Source of the DNA: Leadbetterella sp035299025
Lineage (GTDB): Bacteria > Bacteroidota > Bacteroidia > Cytophagales > Spirosomataceae
NCBI GenBank assembly: GCA_035299025.1
Contig: DATGXK010000018.1
Location: 62,001-126,000, forward strand
Direction: 5' to 3'
DNA length: 64,000 nt
Below the pieces are notes generated by a model. The model saw only the letters and a list, made by a program, of their open reading frames with translations. It searched no databases and was not told the DNA's origin. The position numbers and the translations under genes are program-made. Position 1 is the first letter of the stretch. Each line of letters begins with the position of its first letter. Of this stretch, positions 23,951-32,386 are shown piece by piece.

Positions 23951-26092
23951 TTAGAGTATTATGATTTTGATTAAAACTATGCCCAAAATAATTATTGCCA
24001 TGCCCAAAACATAAAGTTGGATTTGACCAGACTGCGATTTTCTAATTTTGTCGCCGAGAGATTTTAACCCACCAGAAACCTTCAGAACCGCTCCGTCTAT
24101 CACCTTATCGTCTAGTTTTGAGCTGTAAACAGACAAAGATAAAACGAATGAGCTTAATTTCTGAATCAAGTTATCGACATAATTGGTTTCGAACTTTTGA
24201 AAATACCGAGAAATCTCCAAATTTTTGGTGCTGGTTTGAATTAGCTCCGAATCTTCAGCTAGGCTGATATTGACGGTTTGGTTACTTTTTATAAAGTTTC
24301 TGAAAAGCATTCTGTAGAATTTATCTATATAAAAGTGCTCTTTTGCCATTTTATAAATTCTCACTTTCTGGTTGGTTCTTTTTTCGCCCAAATAAAATCT
24401 CCGCAACTCTTCATAAGTGGCGTTGTAACTGATAAGCAAAGCAATGAGGAAAATAAATCCTACTGCTAGCGGAATCCAGCCAAAATGAGCTTCCGATTTT
24501 TGAAAAACGTCGAGAAACCAGACTTTCTCAAAACCAAAAGGGCTCGAGCTGAATAAAAACCAAAAAGAACACACCGCCATGGCCATTATAGAAACATCAA
24601 ACACACCGAGGTTTCTTACAAAGTTGATTACTTTTTCTTCTCCAAGTGTTTCATTATCAGCATTTAATATATCTTGAAATGACTTAATGGCTCCATCGAA
24701 AGTTTTTTTGGTGGAGCTTATGATTTTATCAACCGGACTTTCTTGTCTTTGGAAAAATACCATAACCAACTGTCTTATCATGTAAAAAGAAGTCAGAAAT
24801 GAAGTTATGGCCATCAAAACAGGTACGAGCATTTTTACACTGTAATATCCATCGCTGATTCCGTAAGCCACTGCCGCATTCAAGAGCGAATCTTTTGATA
24901 AGAAACCCGAAGTGAATGGAAGCCCAATCAAGGAAGCGGCACAAACCAGGTAAGCGTAAAAAACAACCGGTATTTTAGGAATCAGATTCCCCATTTTACG
25001 CATGTCTTGTTCGTGGTGAAGAAAGTTTATCACAGCCCCAGCACACAAAAATAGACCAGCTTTGAAAAACGCATGTGTAGTAAGATGAAAAAAAGCCTCA
25101 CCAACGGCACCCATACCCATGCCCGCCACCATAAAACCAAGCTGCGAGATGGTAGAATAGGCCAATACTTTTTTGATGTCATACTGAAATACAGCAGATA
25201 CTGCCGCCAGTACACTCGTCAGGGCACCAATGATGGCTATCGTGAGGCCCGCTACTGGCGTGATGATGGGCGATATTCTGCCCAAAAGAAAAACACCTGC
25301 TACAACCATGGTGGCTGCATGTATCAGGGCCGAAGCTGGTGTAGGCCCTTCCATGGCATCTGGAAGCCAAATTTGTAATGGAAGTTGGGCAGACTTGGCC
25401 GTAACCCCACCAAAAATCATCAAAACTGCCAAGGTCTGAAGCTGCTCGATGCTTAGAAATTCGAAACCAAAAGCAGCCTTGTCGAGATTTTCAGTCGTAA
25501 GAGCGTCAAACTCAAGACTTCCATAAAGTAGGTAAATCATAAAAACACCTACCATCAGAAAAGCGTCTCCCACTCGGTTGAGCAAGAAGGCCTTGATGGC
25601 CGCAGCGTTTGCCGATTTTTTGGTGTACCAAAATCCTATTAACAAATAGGAACAAAACCCTACAAGCTCCCAGAAAAGGTAAAGTTGGAGTAAGTTTCCA
25701 GCCAAAACCAAGCCCAGCATAGAGAAAACGAATAAGTTGAGAAATGCAAAGTAGCGATTTATTCCGTCGTCATTCTCTAGATACTTAGTAGAGAATAGCT
25801 TCACAAAAAACGCAACAATCTGCACCAAAAGATACATAAAGTAGGTTTGGTGATTGATAAGTATATCGAAATTGATGTGGGTTTTGCCTAAAACAATCCA
25901 ATGGTATGCTATCTTGAAATTTTCGGTAGAGGAAAGCTGCAGATTCGACGAAAAAATTATGCCTAATACGCTTATTACAATCGAAATCCAGCCTGAGAGT
26001 TGTTTAAATACAGATTTGTTGAGGCTGAGCAAAAGCACAAACCCTATCAAGTACAGGAATAAGTTATAAAAAATGATAGACTCTGGGTTCAT
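23951..26092 (-). CDS. nuoL: NADH-quinone oxidoreductase subunit L
   Basis: A 713-residue complex I subunit, longer than the roughly 610 residues of E. coli NuoL. FWELVGFCSYLLIGFW has the key Glu. QLPLQIWLPDAMEGPTPASA and DIKKVLAYSTISQLGFMVAG are the antiporter signatures. The extra length is in the charged stretch and the C-terminal lateral-helix region after about residue 430. No nuoJ or nuoK precedes it; lhgO lies upstream instead, 77 nt away. The rest of complex I must be encoded elsewhere. Confidence 0.95.
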   Translation of the reverse strand: MNPESIIFYNLFLYLIGFVLLLSLNKSVFKQLSGWISIVISVLGIIFSSNLQLSSTENFKIAYHWIVLGKTHINFDILINHQTYFMYLLVQIVAFFVKLFSTKYLENDDGINRYFAFLNLFVFSMLGLVLAGNLLQLYLFWELVGFCSYLLIGFWYTKKSANAAAIKAFLLNRVGDAFLMVGVFMIYLLYGSLEFDALTTENLDKAAFGFEFLSIEQLQTLAVLMIFGGVTAKSAQLPLQIWLPDAMEGPTPASALIHAATMVVAGVFLLGRISPIITPVAGLTIAIIGALTSVLAAVSAVFQYDIKKVLAYSTISQLGFMVAGMGMGAVGEAFFHLTTHAFFKAGLFLCAGAVINFLHHEQDMRKMGNLIPKIPVVFYAYLVCAASLIGLPFTSGFLSKDSLLNAAVAYGISDGYYSVKMLVPVLMAITSFLTSFYMIRQLVMVFFQRQESPVDKIISSTKKTFDGAIKSFQDILNADNETLGEEKVINFVRNLGVFDVSIMAMAVCSFWFLFSSSPFGFEKVWFLDVFQKSEAHFGWIPLAVGFIFLIALLISYNATYEELRRFYLGEKRTNQKVRIYKMAKEHFYIDKFYRMLFRNFIKSNQTVNISLAEDSELIQTSTKNLEISRYFQKFETNYVDNLIQKLSSFVLSLSVYSSKLDDKVIDGAVLKVSGGLKSLGDKIRKSQSGQIQLYVLGMAIIILGIVLIKIIIL

Positions 26093-26169
26093 CTAAACTT
26101 GGCTTGCCTTTCAAAAAGCAAAACTAAAGATTATAATTTAGAAAAAAGAGACATAATTGCTTTAATACA

Positions 26170-27372
26170 CTATTTCAGCCTTTTCAGTGCCATGTCCGCT
26201 ACGGTTTTCCCGATTGCCAGGGACGACGTGGCTGCTGGTGATGGAGCATTCAATACATTGATAGCCTGTTTGTTTTCTATGATAGAGAAGTCGTCGAGCA
26301 AGCCACCGTCGTAGTCGCAGGCTTGAGCACGCACACCCGAGCCACCCAGCACAAGGTCATCTTTTTCTATCTCAGGTATGAGGGCTTGTAAGGCTTTTGT
26401 AAACGCAGATTTTGAGAAAGAGCGATAGTATTCGCCAAGGCCGGTTTTCCAATATTTTGCCGCCACTTTTCTGAATCCCGGCCAAGCAAGGGTTTCTCCA
26501 AATTCTGAAAAATCTACCGAAAGTTTTTTGTAGCCTTCTCTTCTGAAAGCTAGGACTGCATTCGGGCCAGCTTCCACACCTCCATCCACCATTCGGGTGA
26601 AATGCACCCCAAGAAAAGGGAAATTAGGGTCTGGTACTGGATAAATGAGGTGTTTTACTAAGTATTGTTTTTCAGGTTTTATTTCATAATATTCTCCCCT
26701 GAAAGGTATTATTCTTACTTTCACCTGTTCTTTCTCGGTAAATTGAGCCACCTTGTCGGAGTAAAGCCCAGCACAGTTTACCACCAAAGTAGTGTCATAA
26801 CTGCCTTTATTGGTAACCACCGTTGAGATACCATTTATTTCAGAAATTGAGCTTACCCTTTCGCCTAAGTTTATTTGTCCACCTAAGCTCTTGATGTTTT
26901 CGGCATATTTTTCCGAAACCTTGGTGTAGTTTATGATACCAGTTTGAGGAACTTTTATACCGGCTATGCCAGCCACATGGGGCTCTATGGCCTGAATTTG
27001 TTCTTTATTTAATTTCTCAAGCCCAAGCAAGCCGTTTTCAACACCTCTTTGATACAATGTTTCGAGGCTAGCCAATTGGTCTTGGCTAGTGGCTACAACT
27101 ATTTTGCCACAGAGCTCGTATTTTATTTCGTTTTCGTTGCAGAAGTCTATCAACATCTGGTAGCCCGCTATGCAGTTTTTTGCTTTGAGACTTCCTGGTT
27201 TGTAGTACAGACCGGAGTGAATAACTCCGCTGTTATGGCCAGTCTGATGAGCGGCAAGGCTATTTTCTTTTTCAAGAAGCAACAATCTCAACTCCGGTTT
27301 GGCTTTCTTGAGATTTAAAGCCGTGGCCAAACCAACAATTCCGCCACCAATTACCACTACGTCATAATGCAT
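26170..27372 (-). CDS. lhgO: L-2-hydroxyglutarate oxidase (LhgO family)
   Basis: A 400-residue FAD enzyme of the DAO fold. VVVIGGGIVGLATALNL binds the ADP part of FAD. HQTGHNSGVIHSGLYY is the family signature. GGSGVRAQACD near the C-terminus is also typical of LhgO/L2HGDH. It oxidises L-2-hydroxyglutarate to 2-oxoglutarate, passing electrons to the membrane quinone pool. That fits its position just before nuoL-M-N, all on the minus strand. Confidence 0.9.
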   Translation of the reverse strand: MHYDVVVIGGGIVGLATALNLKKAKPELRLLLLEKENSLAAHQTGHNSGVIHSGLYYKPGSLKAKNCIAGYQMLIDFCNENEIKYELCGKIVVATSQDQLASLETLYQRGVENGLLGLEKLNKEQIQAIEPHVAGIAGIKVPQTGIINYTKVSEKYAENIKSLGGQINLGERVSSISEINGISTVVTNKGSYDTTLVVNCAGLYSDKVAQFTEKEQVKVRIIPFRGEYYEIKPEKQYLVKHLIYPVPDPNFPFLGVHFTRMVDGGVEAGPNAVLAFRREGYKKLSVDFSEFGETLAWPGFRKVAAKYWKTGLGEYYRSFSKSAFTKALQALIPEIEKDDLVLGGSGVRAQACDYDGGLLDDFSIIENKQAINVLNAPSPAATSSLAIGKTVADMALKRLK

Positions 27373-27439
27373 ACAAAAAACAAATTAAGAACCACCAAAT
27401 GGGCCATTTGAAAATAAGAACTGAATATTTAAAATAAAC

Positions 27440-27471
27440 TTTGGCTTTTTGGATTGCTCATTTTAAATTTG
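27440..27471 (+). promoter_or_regulatory. Promoter of the small lipoprotein gene
   Basis: TTTG (27440-27443), a 20-nt spacer and TAAATTTG (27464-27471) match the Bacteroidota -33/-7 consensus very well. The -7 box ends 28 nt before the ATG at 27500. Confidence 0.65.
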
Positions 27472-27483
27472 TGCAAATTTAAA
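27462..27483. promoter_or_regulatory. Perfect inverted repeat over a -7 box in a divergent promoter region
   Basis: TTTAAATTTG and CAAATTTAAA are perfect 10-bp arms around TG. The left arm contains the -7 box of the lipoprotein gene. The right arm read on the other strand is also a TAnnTTTG box, pointing to lhgO about 100 nt away. It may be an operator or a symmetric double promoter. Confidence 0.4.
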
Positions 27484-27499
27484 TGATATAAGTTTCATA

Positions 27500-27781
27500 A
27501 TGAAAAAGAACATAGTATTCATTTTCTGTTTGGTGGCCTTGGCCTCATGTGGATATCAGAAAAACAACCGCATAGAGCAAGACGACGTAAACGAAGGTAA
27601 CGAAGAGGTTTATGGCGTTCACCCAGATTCAGTAGCCAGACAATTGAATGTAACATATACTGCCAAACCAGAGCTAGAGGCTCGCACGGCGGCCATTCGC
27701 GAGAAGCTTTATGGTCCGTCTACTCCTGCTTCTACTACTGAAGCAGCTCCGGCAGCAGACAGTACCAAGGCAGGTGCCTAA
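27500..27781 (+). CDS. Small lipoprotein of unknown function
   Basis: A 93-residue protein with a signal peptide and lipobox LASC (Cys 17). The mature part is acidic (EQDDVNEGNEEV), then helical and charged, and ends in a low-complexity Thr/Ala/Pro tail. I recognise no family. It has its own promoter and terminator, so it is a single-gene unit. Confidence 0.7.
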   Translation: MKKNIVFIFCLVALASCGYQKNNRIEQDDVNEGNEEVYGVHPDSVARQLNVTYTAKPELEARTAAIREKLYGPSTPASTTEAAPAADSTKAGA

Positions 27782-27800
27782 TTAGAAGATATTTTTTTAG

Positions 27801-27850
27801 AAGTGATTTTACAGAAATTGTTTTATGCTTTTTTGTGAAATCACTTTTTT
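27801..27850 (+). terminator. Probable terminator after the small lipoprotein gene
   Basis: AAGTGATTT (27801-27809) and AAATCACTT (27838-27846) can form a 9-bp stem with a 28-nt loop, followed by T residues. The loop is long, so this is only moderately sure. Confidence 0.5.
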
Positions 27851-27958
27851 GCGTTAAAAAAAAAACGATTTTTAGATTGGTCGAAGATTAATTCACACAT
27901 TTCATCGTTTCCATCTAACATGCTAACGATTTTGGTTTAGAATTGCCCAGTATTGTTG

Positions 27959-27966
27959 TACATTTG
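27959..27966 (+). promoter_or_regulatory. Candidate -7 box of the BatA-type gene
   Basis: TACATTTG matches TAnnTTTG, 31 nt before the ATG at 27998. TTTG at 27931-27934 is 24 nt upstream, slightly far for a -33. Confidence 0.45.
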
Positions 27967-27997
27967 ACACACCCTTAAATCTGAATTTTAGAAAAAT

Positions 27998-30073
27998 ATG
28001 CAGTTTTTGTTTCCAAGTGTTTTGTGGGGATTGTTGGCCTTGAGTATTCCGCTCATCGTGCATCTTTTCAATTTTAGGCGAACAAAAAAAGTTTTTTTTT
28101 CTAATGTATCACTTCTCAAAACTGTAGAAACAAAGTCGTCGGCCTTCAGGAAAATCAAGCAACTGCTCGTTATGTTGGCTAGGATGCTTTTTTTGGCTTG
28201 TTTGATTTTGGCATTTGCACAGCCTATTTTCTATAAAAACAAGGCCAGTATCAGTACTAAGCCTGTGGGCATCAATGGTATTTATCTCGACAATTCGCTG
28301 AGTATGCAGAATACCACTGACAACAAGCGTTTTCTTGATTTGGCGGTAATAAAAATAGATGAGCTGCTTTCTATTTTTAATCGCTCTTCGAATGTTCAGC
28401 TTACAACCAATGACTTCGACGGCCAGGATCAATTTGTTACAAATGCCACGAAAGCGAAAGATAGACTGACTACGATTGACTTTTCAGAAGTGCCTAGGTC
28501 GCTCGAGCAGGTTTATAAAAGGCAGCGTTCTATTGCCCAAAAACACAATCCCTCGGGTCAGAATCATTTCTTTTGGTTTTCAGATTTTCAGAAATCCACA
28601 GTGGGCAAGCTCAAGAACATTAAAATAGACTCTAATGACAAGGTGCATTTGATACCTGTTGTGGGTAAAACCTCTCAAAATGTTTTTGTAGACTCGGTTT
28701 GGTTGAGTTTGCCAGTGGTTCGAGAGATGCAGAACAATGTCTTGAATGTAAAAGTATTTAACTCGGGTAACAAGGGCGTTGAGAAATTGCCCCTGAAATT
28801 ATTCATAGACAACGTGCAGGCTTCTACGTCTTCCGTAAATATTTCTCCCAATTCGTCTGCAAATGCCAGTTTTAATTTCACAGTAAAGGAACGGGGAGCT
28901 CACAAGGGTAAAATAATGTTTGACGATCAGCCTATTACTTTCGACAACGATTACTTCTTTGTTCTCAACGCTTCGCCCACCATAAGGGTTTTGCATCTAT
29001 TTGGCCAACGCAGCCCGCAGAATTATTTGGCCAAAATGTATGCCAACGACAGCCTATTTAAATTTTCTTCTTACCCAATCACAAACTTTGATCCGGGGCA
29101 AGTTCAAAATGCCGACATAGTAGTTTTGGAAGGTATATCTACAATTGAGGGAGAGACGAAGCTGGCTTTAGAAAGTTTTCTGACCGCTGGTGGTAGCTTA
29201 GTTATAAGTCCTTCTGAAAACCCATCTGTACCAAGTTTTCAGGAGTTTTTGGGAAAATATGGGTTTCAGAATATTTCTTCGAGCACCGAAGTACCCGCTC
29301 CAGAAAATTGGATTGATATAAATGAACCTGACAAGGCTTCACCTTTTTTCGAAGATGTATTTGAGAGAAGTTCTTTCAATAGTCTGGTGAGTTTGCCTAA
29401 GGTTTTCCAAAAATTGCAATGGAGCGGTGCGGGTGATAAGCTGCTTTCATTAAAAAATGGTAAAGCATTTTTAACCAAAACCAAGGTAGGCGATGGGGCC
29501 ATTTATTTACTGGCAAGTCCATTGAATGCCAAGTTTGGGAATTTTGCCGAGCACGCTTTTTTTGTCCCTACTTTCTACAAAATGGCTTACCTAAGCTCAA
29601 AATCGGATAGGTTGGCCTATAATTTTAGCGAGCAATCTATTGGGTTTTTTATGCCAAATGCACCCAAGAATGCTACCTATAAGCTCAAAAATGACAAATT
29701 GGAGATTATCCCTGTGCAACGTTTGATAGGTAAAACATTGAATCTAACATTGCCGAAATCCTCTGAATTGGCTGAGGGGCAATTGCTTGGGTCGGGATTC
29801 TATAATTTGGTGATAAACGGTAAGGTGGAGAAAACTTTGGCTCTTAACCACGACCATCTTGAGTCCAAGCTCGACAACTATACGGCTGATGATCTTCGTG
29901 ATGTTTTTGATAATCATGCAAATGTGGAGGTTTATGATGACATTTTTGATGGTAGTTTTATTGAAGCATTTAGAGATACTTCCTTAGGTAAGCCTCTTTG
30001 GAAATATTTCATTGTGGCCGCCTTGCTGTTTCTTCTGATCGAAATTTTGCTCATTAGATTTTTAAAATCCTAA
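27998..30073 (+). CDS. BatA-domain membrane protein
   Basis: A 691-residue protein. It begins with the BatA N-terminal domain (FLFPSVLWGLLALSIPLIVHLFNFRR), a membrane helix plus basic segment, and a second helix about 55-75. A von Willebrand A-like domain follows, with YLDNSLSM resembling a metal-binding DxSxS. A long periplasmic part includes a glutamine-amidotransferase-like segment near DIVVLEGI. A last helix closes the protein. Bacteroidota carry such proteins with BatB-E/MoxR aerotolerance genes, but here it stands alone. Its stop overlaps the convergent kinase-fold gene by 4 nt. Confidence 0.85.
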   Translation: MQFLFPSVLWGLLALSIPLIVHLFNFRRTKKVFFSNVSLLKTVETKSSAFRKIKQLLVMLARMLFLACLILAFAQPIFYKNKASISTKPVGINGIYLDNSLSMQNTTDNKRFLDLAVIKIDELLSIFNRSSNVQLTTNDFDGQDQFVTNATKAKDRLTTIDFSEVPRSLEQVYKRQRSIAQKHNPSGQNHFFWFSDFQKSTVGKLKNIKIDSNDKVHLIPVVGKTSQNVFVDSVWLSLPVVREMQNNVLNVKVFNSGNKGVEKLPLKLFIDNVQASTSSVNISPNSSANASFNFTVKERGAHKGKIMFDDQPITFDNDYFFVLNASPTIRVLHLFGQRSPQNYLAKMYANDSLFKFSSYPITNFDPGQVQNADIVVLEGISTIEGETKLALESFLTAGGSLVISPSENPSVPSFQEFLGKYGFQNISSSTEVPAPENWIDINEPDKASPFFEDVFERSSFNSLVSLPKVFQKLQWSGAGDKLLSLKNGKAFLTKTKVGDGAIYLLASPLNAKFGNFAEHAFFVPTFYKMAYLSSKSDRLAYNFSEQSIGFFMPNAPKNATYKLKNDKLEIIPVQRLIGKTLNLTLPKSSELAEGQLLGSGFYNLVINGKVEKTLALNHDHLESKLDNYTADDLRDVFDNHANVEVYDDIFDGSFIEAFRDTSLGKPLWKYFIVAALLFLLIEILLIRFLKS

Positions 30074-31092
30074 AAATCCGTAATCATTTTTAAGCTCAAT
30101 TCTACCACTTCGCCCATAGACTGGCATGCCAAAAAGGCTTTGTTTTTGTAATGTTTTGAAAGCTCCTTTTTGAGTTGAACCAGATTATGATCTAGATGAA
30201 GTTTGTCCGTTTTCATACATTCTAACAATTCATGTAGCTTTGCTTTTTCGTCTTTCATTCTGTTAGCTATCAAAGACCGCTCTTCTGTTTGGTATTGCCT
30301 CACAGACTCTGACGTCATGTACTTCATGCCTAGGTCTATGATGGCATTGTTTTGTTTGAAATACTGCGGCATGTAGACCGACTTGGAGGCTTCGTATGAT
30401 TGTTGGTCAAAATCTATAGCCCTAATACGGTAATGAAAGTCTTCAAAATCTGGTGTTACAATTATTACAAAATTGGAGGAGTGCATATCGCCCAAAAGCC
30501 TCACAAAACATCTTTCGTTGAATTTGATAAATTCCTTGGCCAGTCTTATGGGGTTGAGATTGGCATCATTGAGGTGATTCTGCATAAAAAGATCGCCCGT
30601 GATTCCAGCTATATGCTCCTCAATTAGTGTATCTCCACAGGTGAAGTACGATATTACATTAGGAGATAGCAAGTGCTCTAACTCTAGACCGTAAATTCTG
30701 GAGGCGTCTGCTTTTTTTATGTAAAAATAATCATAGTTGTCGTTTACTTTATTGCTGATTCTTATTCTGAACGGCAGTGTATTAGCGTAGGTGCATATAT
30801 CTACACGGTCTACTACCAAATGTTTTATAACCGATTCGTCACCGTCTGTTTTGAGGTCTGCATAGATGGTTTTGAGGTTTTCATAAATTTCGACAAGGTC
30901 AGTTTGAGGGTAAAAAACAGTCTCCCAGAGTGTGTCATTGCCGTTTTTATCATAGAGTGTTATCTTATTGTCGTGCCTCAACAAATCGCTGTATTTCAAT
31001 GGCAAATCTATTTCCCTTCCGGTTTCTCTAAGGTATTTCCGCAATTTGGGAGATATATTGAAAGGTATTTTTTTCTTGGATATGAGTGCCAT
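30070..31092 (-). CDS. Uncharacterised kinase-fold (APH/protein-kinase-like) protein
   Basis: A 340-residue soluble protein, no signal peptide. Its motif order fits a kinase-like fold. An ATP-anchoring Lys sits in FYIKKA (126-127), followed by a helix Glu (ELEHLL, about 137-139). EEHIAG (158-163) looks like the hinge. GDMHSSN (201-207) resembles the catalytic loop GDxHxxN of aminoglycoside-phosphotransferase-like kinases. IDFD (226-229) fits the metal-binding Asp. The C-terminal 90 residues are helical and charged. I know no named family for it; substrate could be a protein, sugar or small molecule. It is transcribed alone. The kinase reading is inference from motifs. Confidence 0.6.
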   Translation of the reverse strand: MALISKKKIPFNISPKLRKYLRETGREIDLPLKYSDLLRHDNKITLYDKNGNDTLWETVFYPQTDLVEIYENLKTIYADLKTDGDESVIKHLVVDRVDICTYANTLPFRIRISNKVNDNYDYFYIKKADASRIYGLELEHLLSPNVISYFTCGDTLIEEHIAGITGDLFMQNHLNDANLNPIRLAKEFIKFNERCFVRLLGDMHSSNFVIIVTPDFEDFHYRIRAIDFDQQSYEASKSVYMPQYFKQNNAIIDLGMKYMTSESVRQYQTEERSLIANRMKDEKAKLHELLECMKTDKLHLDHNLVQLKKELSKHYKNKAFLACQSMGEVVELSLKMITDF

Positions 31093-31268
31093 CTGATTAT
31101 TGTTTAATTCTTTTTATTAGTGCCATACGCTCGGTGGATAATTGCTCTATTCTGATTTTCAGGTTCTTTAGTTATATGTACTAAACCGAGTCTATCACAC
31201 ACTAGTCCTTAGTTTTAAGGAATCCGCAAAATACAAATACGTTTTTGTCAATATTAGTGCAATTTGGC

Positions 31269-31298
31269 TTTGAATACAAAAATAAAAATATATTTTTG
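31269..31298 (+). promoter_or_regulatory. Promoter of the coiled-coil membrane protein gene
   Basis: TTTG (31269-31272), 18-nt spacer and TATTTTTG (31291-31298), 28 nt before the ATG at 31327. It supports that ATG rather than an upstream TTG. Confidence 0.5.
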
Positions 31299-31326
31299 TC
31301 GTATTAATAACCTATTAACTAACATT

Positions 31327-32277
31327 ATGGAAGAATCAAATAGCAGTAGCAACTCTATTATGAAAGCTGGTTTGATACTGGCTTTGGCCATTGCGGCCAT
31401 TTTTGGCTACTTGTATTTCAATGAGAAGCAGGAAAATTCTCAAAACAACGTATCTATTACTGAAAAAACCAATGAATTGCTAAGGACAAACACAAAGCTG
31501 GATTCTATCTCGGCTCAGTTGGACGCTAAAATCGCTGAAATTGCGGCTCTTGGCGGTCAGGTAGAAGAGTTAGAGGCTTTGAAGGCGGAACTTCAAAAGG
31601 ACAAAAAGGCTTTGATGTCTTCGAAAAGTTTTGACGCGAAAGAGTACCAAAACAAAATCAAGAACTATGAGGCACTTTTGTTAGAAAAAGATGGTGAAAT
31701 AGCCAGATTGAAAGAAGAAAATGCTGTTCTGAATAATCAAAATCAGGTATTGAGTTCTGAAAATACGGGCTTAAAAAATACCAATACGGACCTTAGAAGT
31801 GCCAAAGAGGCTCTGGCAGACTCGGTTTATAAGACTACCGTTCAAAATCGTGAACTTTCTGAAAAAGTGACCCTAGCTTCGGCACTAAGGCCAATGAACT
31901 ATGCGGTTTCGGCTATAAATTCTAGAGGTAAAGAGCGTGACGGAGAGGAATTTAAGGCTCGTAGAGTAGATAGGGTGAAGGTGTCGTTCAAATTGGCCGA
32001 AAATCCACTCACCAAAAAAGAGAACAAAACCATATATATGAGAATGATAGATCCGATGGGCAATGTTATCTCAGATATGGCTACGGGTTCGGGAGCTTTC
32101 AGTTTCGGTGGAAAAGAGACGGTTTATACAGCCAAACAAACGATTTTGTATGCCAACTCTGGCCAGACTGTGGAATACATTTACAATCGTGGTTCAAACT
32201 ACGAAAAGGGGAATTATAAAGTAGAACTCTATGCCGATGGCTTCAGGATTGGCCAAACCAGTTTTACTATTAAATAA
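31327..32277 (+). CDS. Single-span membrane protein with long coiled coil
   Basis: A 316-residue protein starting at ATG 31327 (MEESNSSS); the promoter falls between this and an upstream TTG. One membrane helix (about 14-30) is followed by a coiled coil (about 40-185) rich in Glu, Lys, Leu and Asn. A compact C-terminal beta-rich domain (about 190-316, KVSFKLAENPLTKKENKTIYMRM) follows. The layout suggests a periplasmic rod with a folded tip anchored in the inner membrane. It has no name I can give; similar proteins are annotated as hypothetical in Cytophagales. Confidence 0.75.
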   Translation: MEESNSSSNSIMKAGLILALAIAAIFGYLYFNEKQENSQNNVSITEKTNELLRTNTKLDSISAQLDAKIAEIAALGGQVEELEALKAELQKDKKALMSSKSFDAKEYQNKIKNYEALLLEKDGEIARLKEENAVLNNQNQVLSSENTGLKNTNTDLRSAKEALADSVYKTTVQNRELSEKVTLASALRPMNYAVSAINSRGKERDGEEFKARRVDRVKVSFKLAENPLTKKENKTIYMRMIDPMGNVISDMATGSGAFSFGGKETVYTAKQTILYANSGQTVEYIYNRGSNYEKGNYKVELYADGFRIGQTSFTIK

Positions 32278-32311
32278 TACAATCTACTGTCATTTAGCAA
32301 TAAAAGTATCA

Positions 32312-32342
32312 AAAAAAGCGGTCTAAGGGTCGCTTTTTTTTT
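32312..32342 (+). terminator. Intrinsic terminator after the coiled-coil gene
   Basis: A-run plus AGCG pairs with CGCT plus a long T-run, across the loop GTCTAAGGGT. It separates the coiled-coil gene from the PmoA-like gene. Confidence 0.75.
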
Positions 32343-32354
32343 GTTTAAAAGGGC

Positions 32355-32362
32355 TAAATTTG
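32355..32362 (+). promoter_or_regulatory. Candidate -7 box of the PmoA-like gene
   Basis: TAAATTTG fits TAnnTTTG and ends 24 nt before the ATG at 32387. Expected -33 position falls in the terminator T-run, where no distinct TTG is seen. Confidence 0.4.
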
Positions 32363-32386
32363 AGTTTAATTTCAACCGAAAAATCA

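Noticed and set aside
31264..31326. N-terminal extension of the coiled-coil protein from a TTG start
   Set aside because: The added residues overlap the promoter (-33 and -7) and do not look like part of the protein; the ATG at 31327 fits better.
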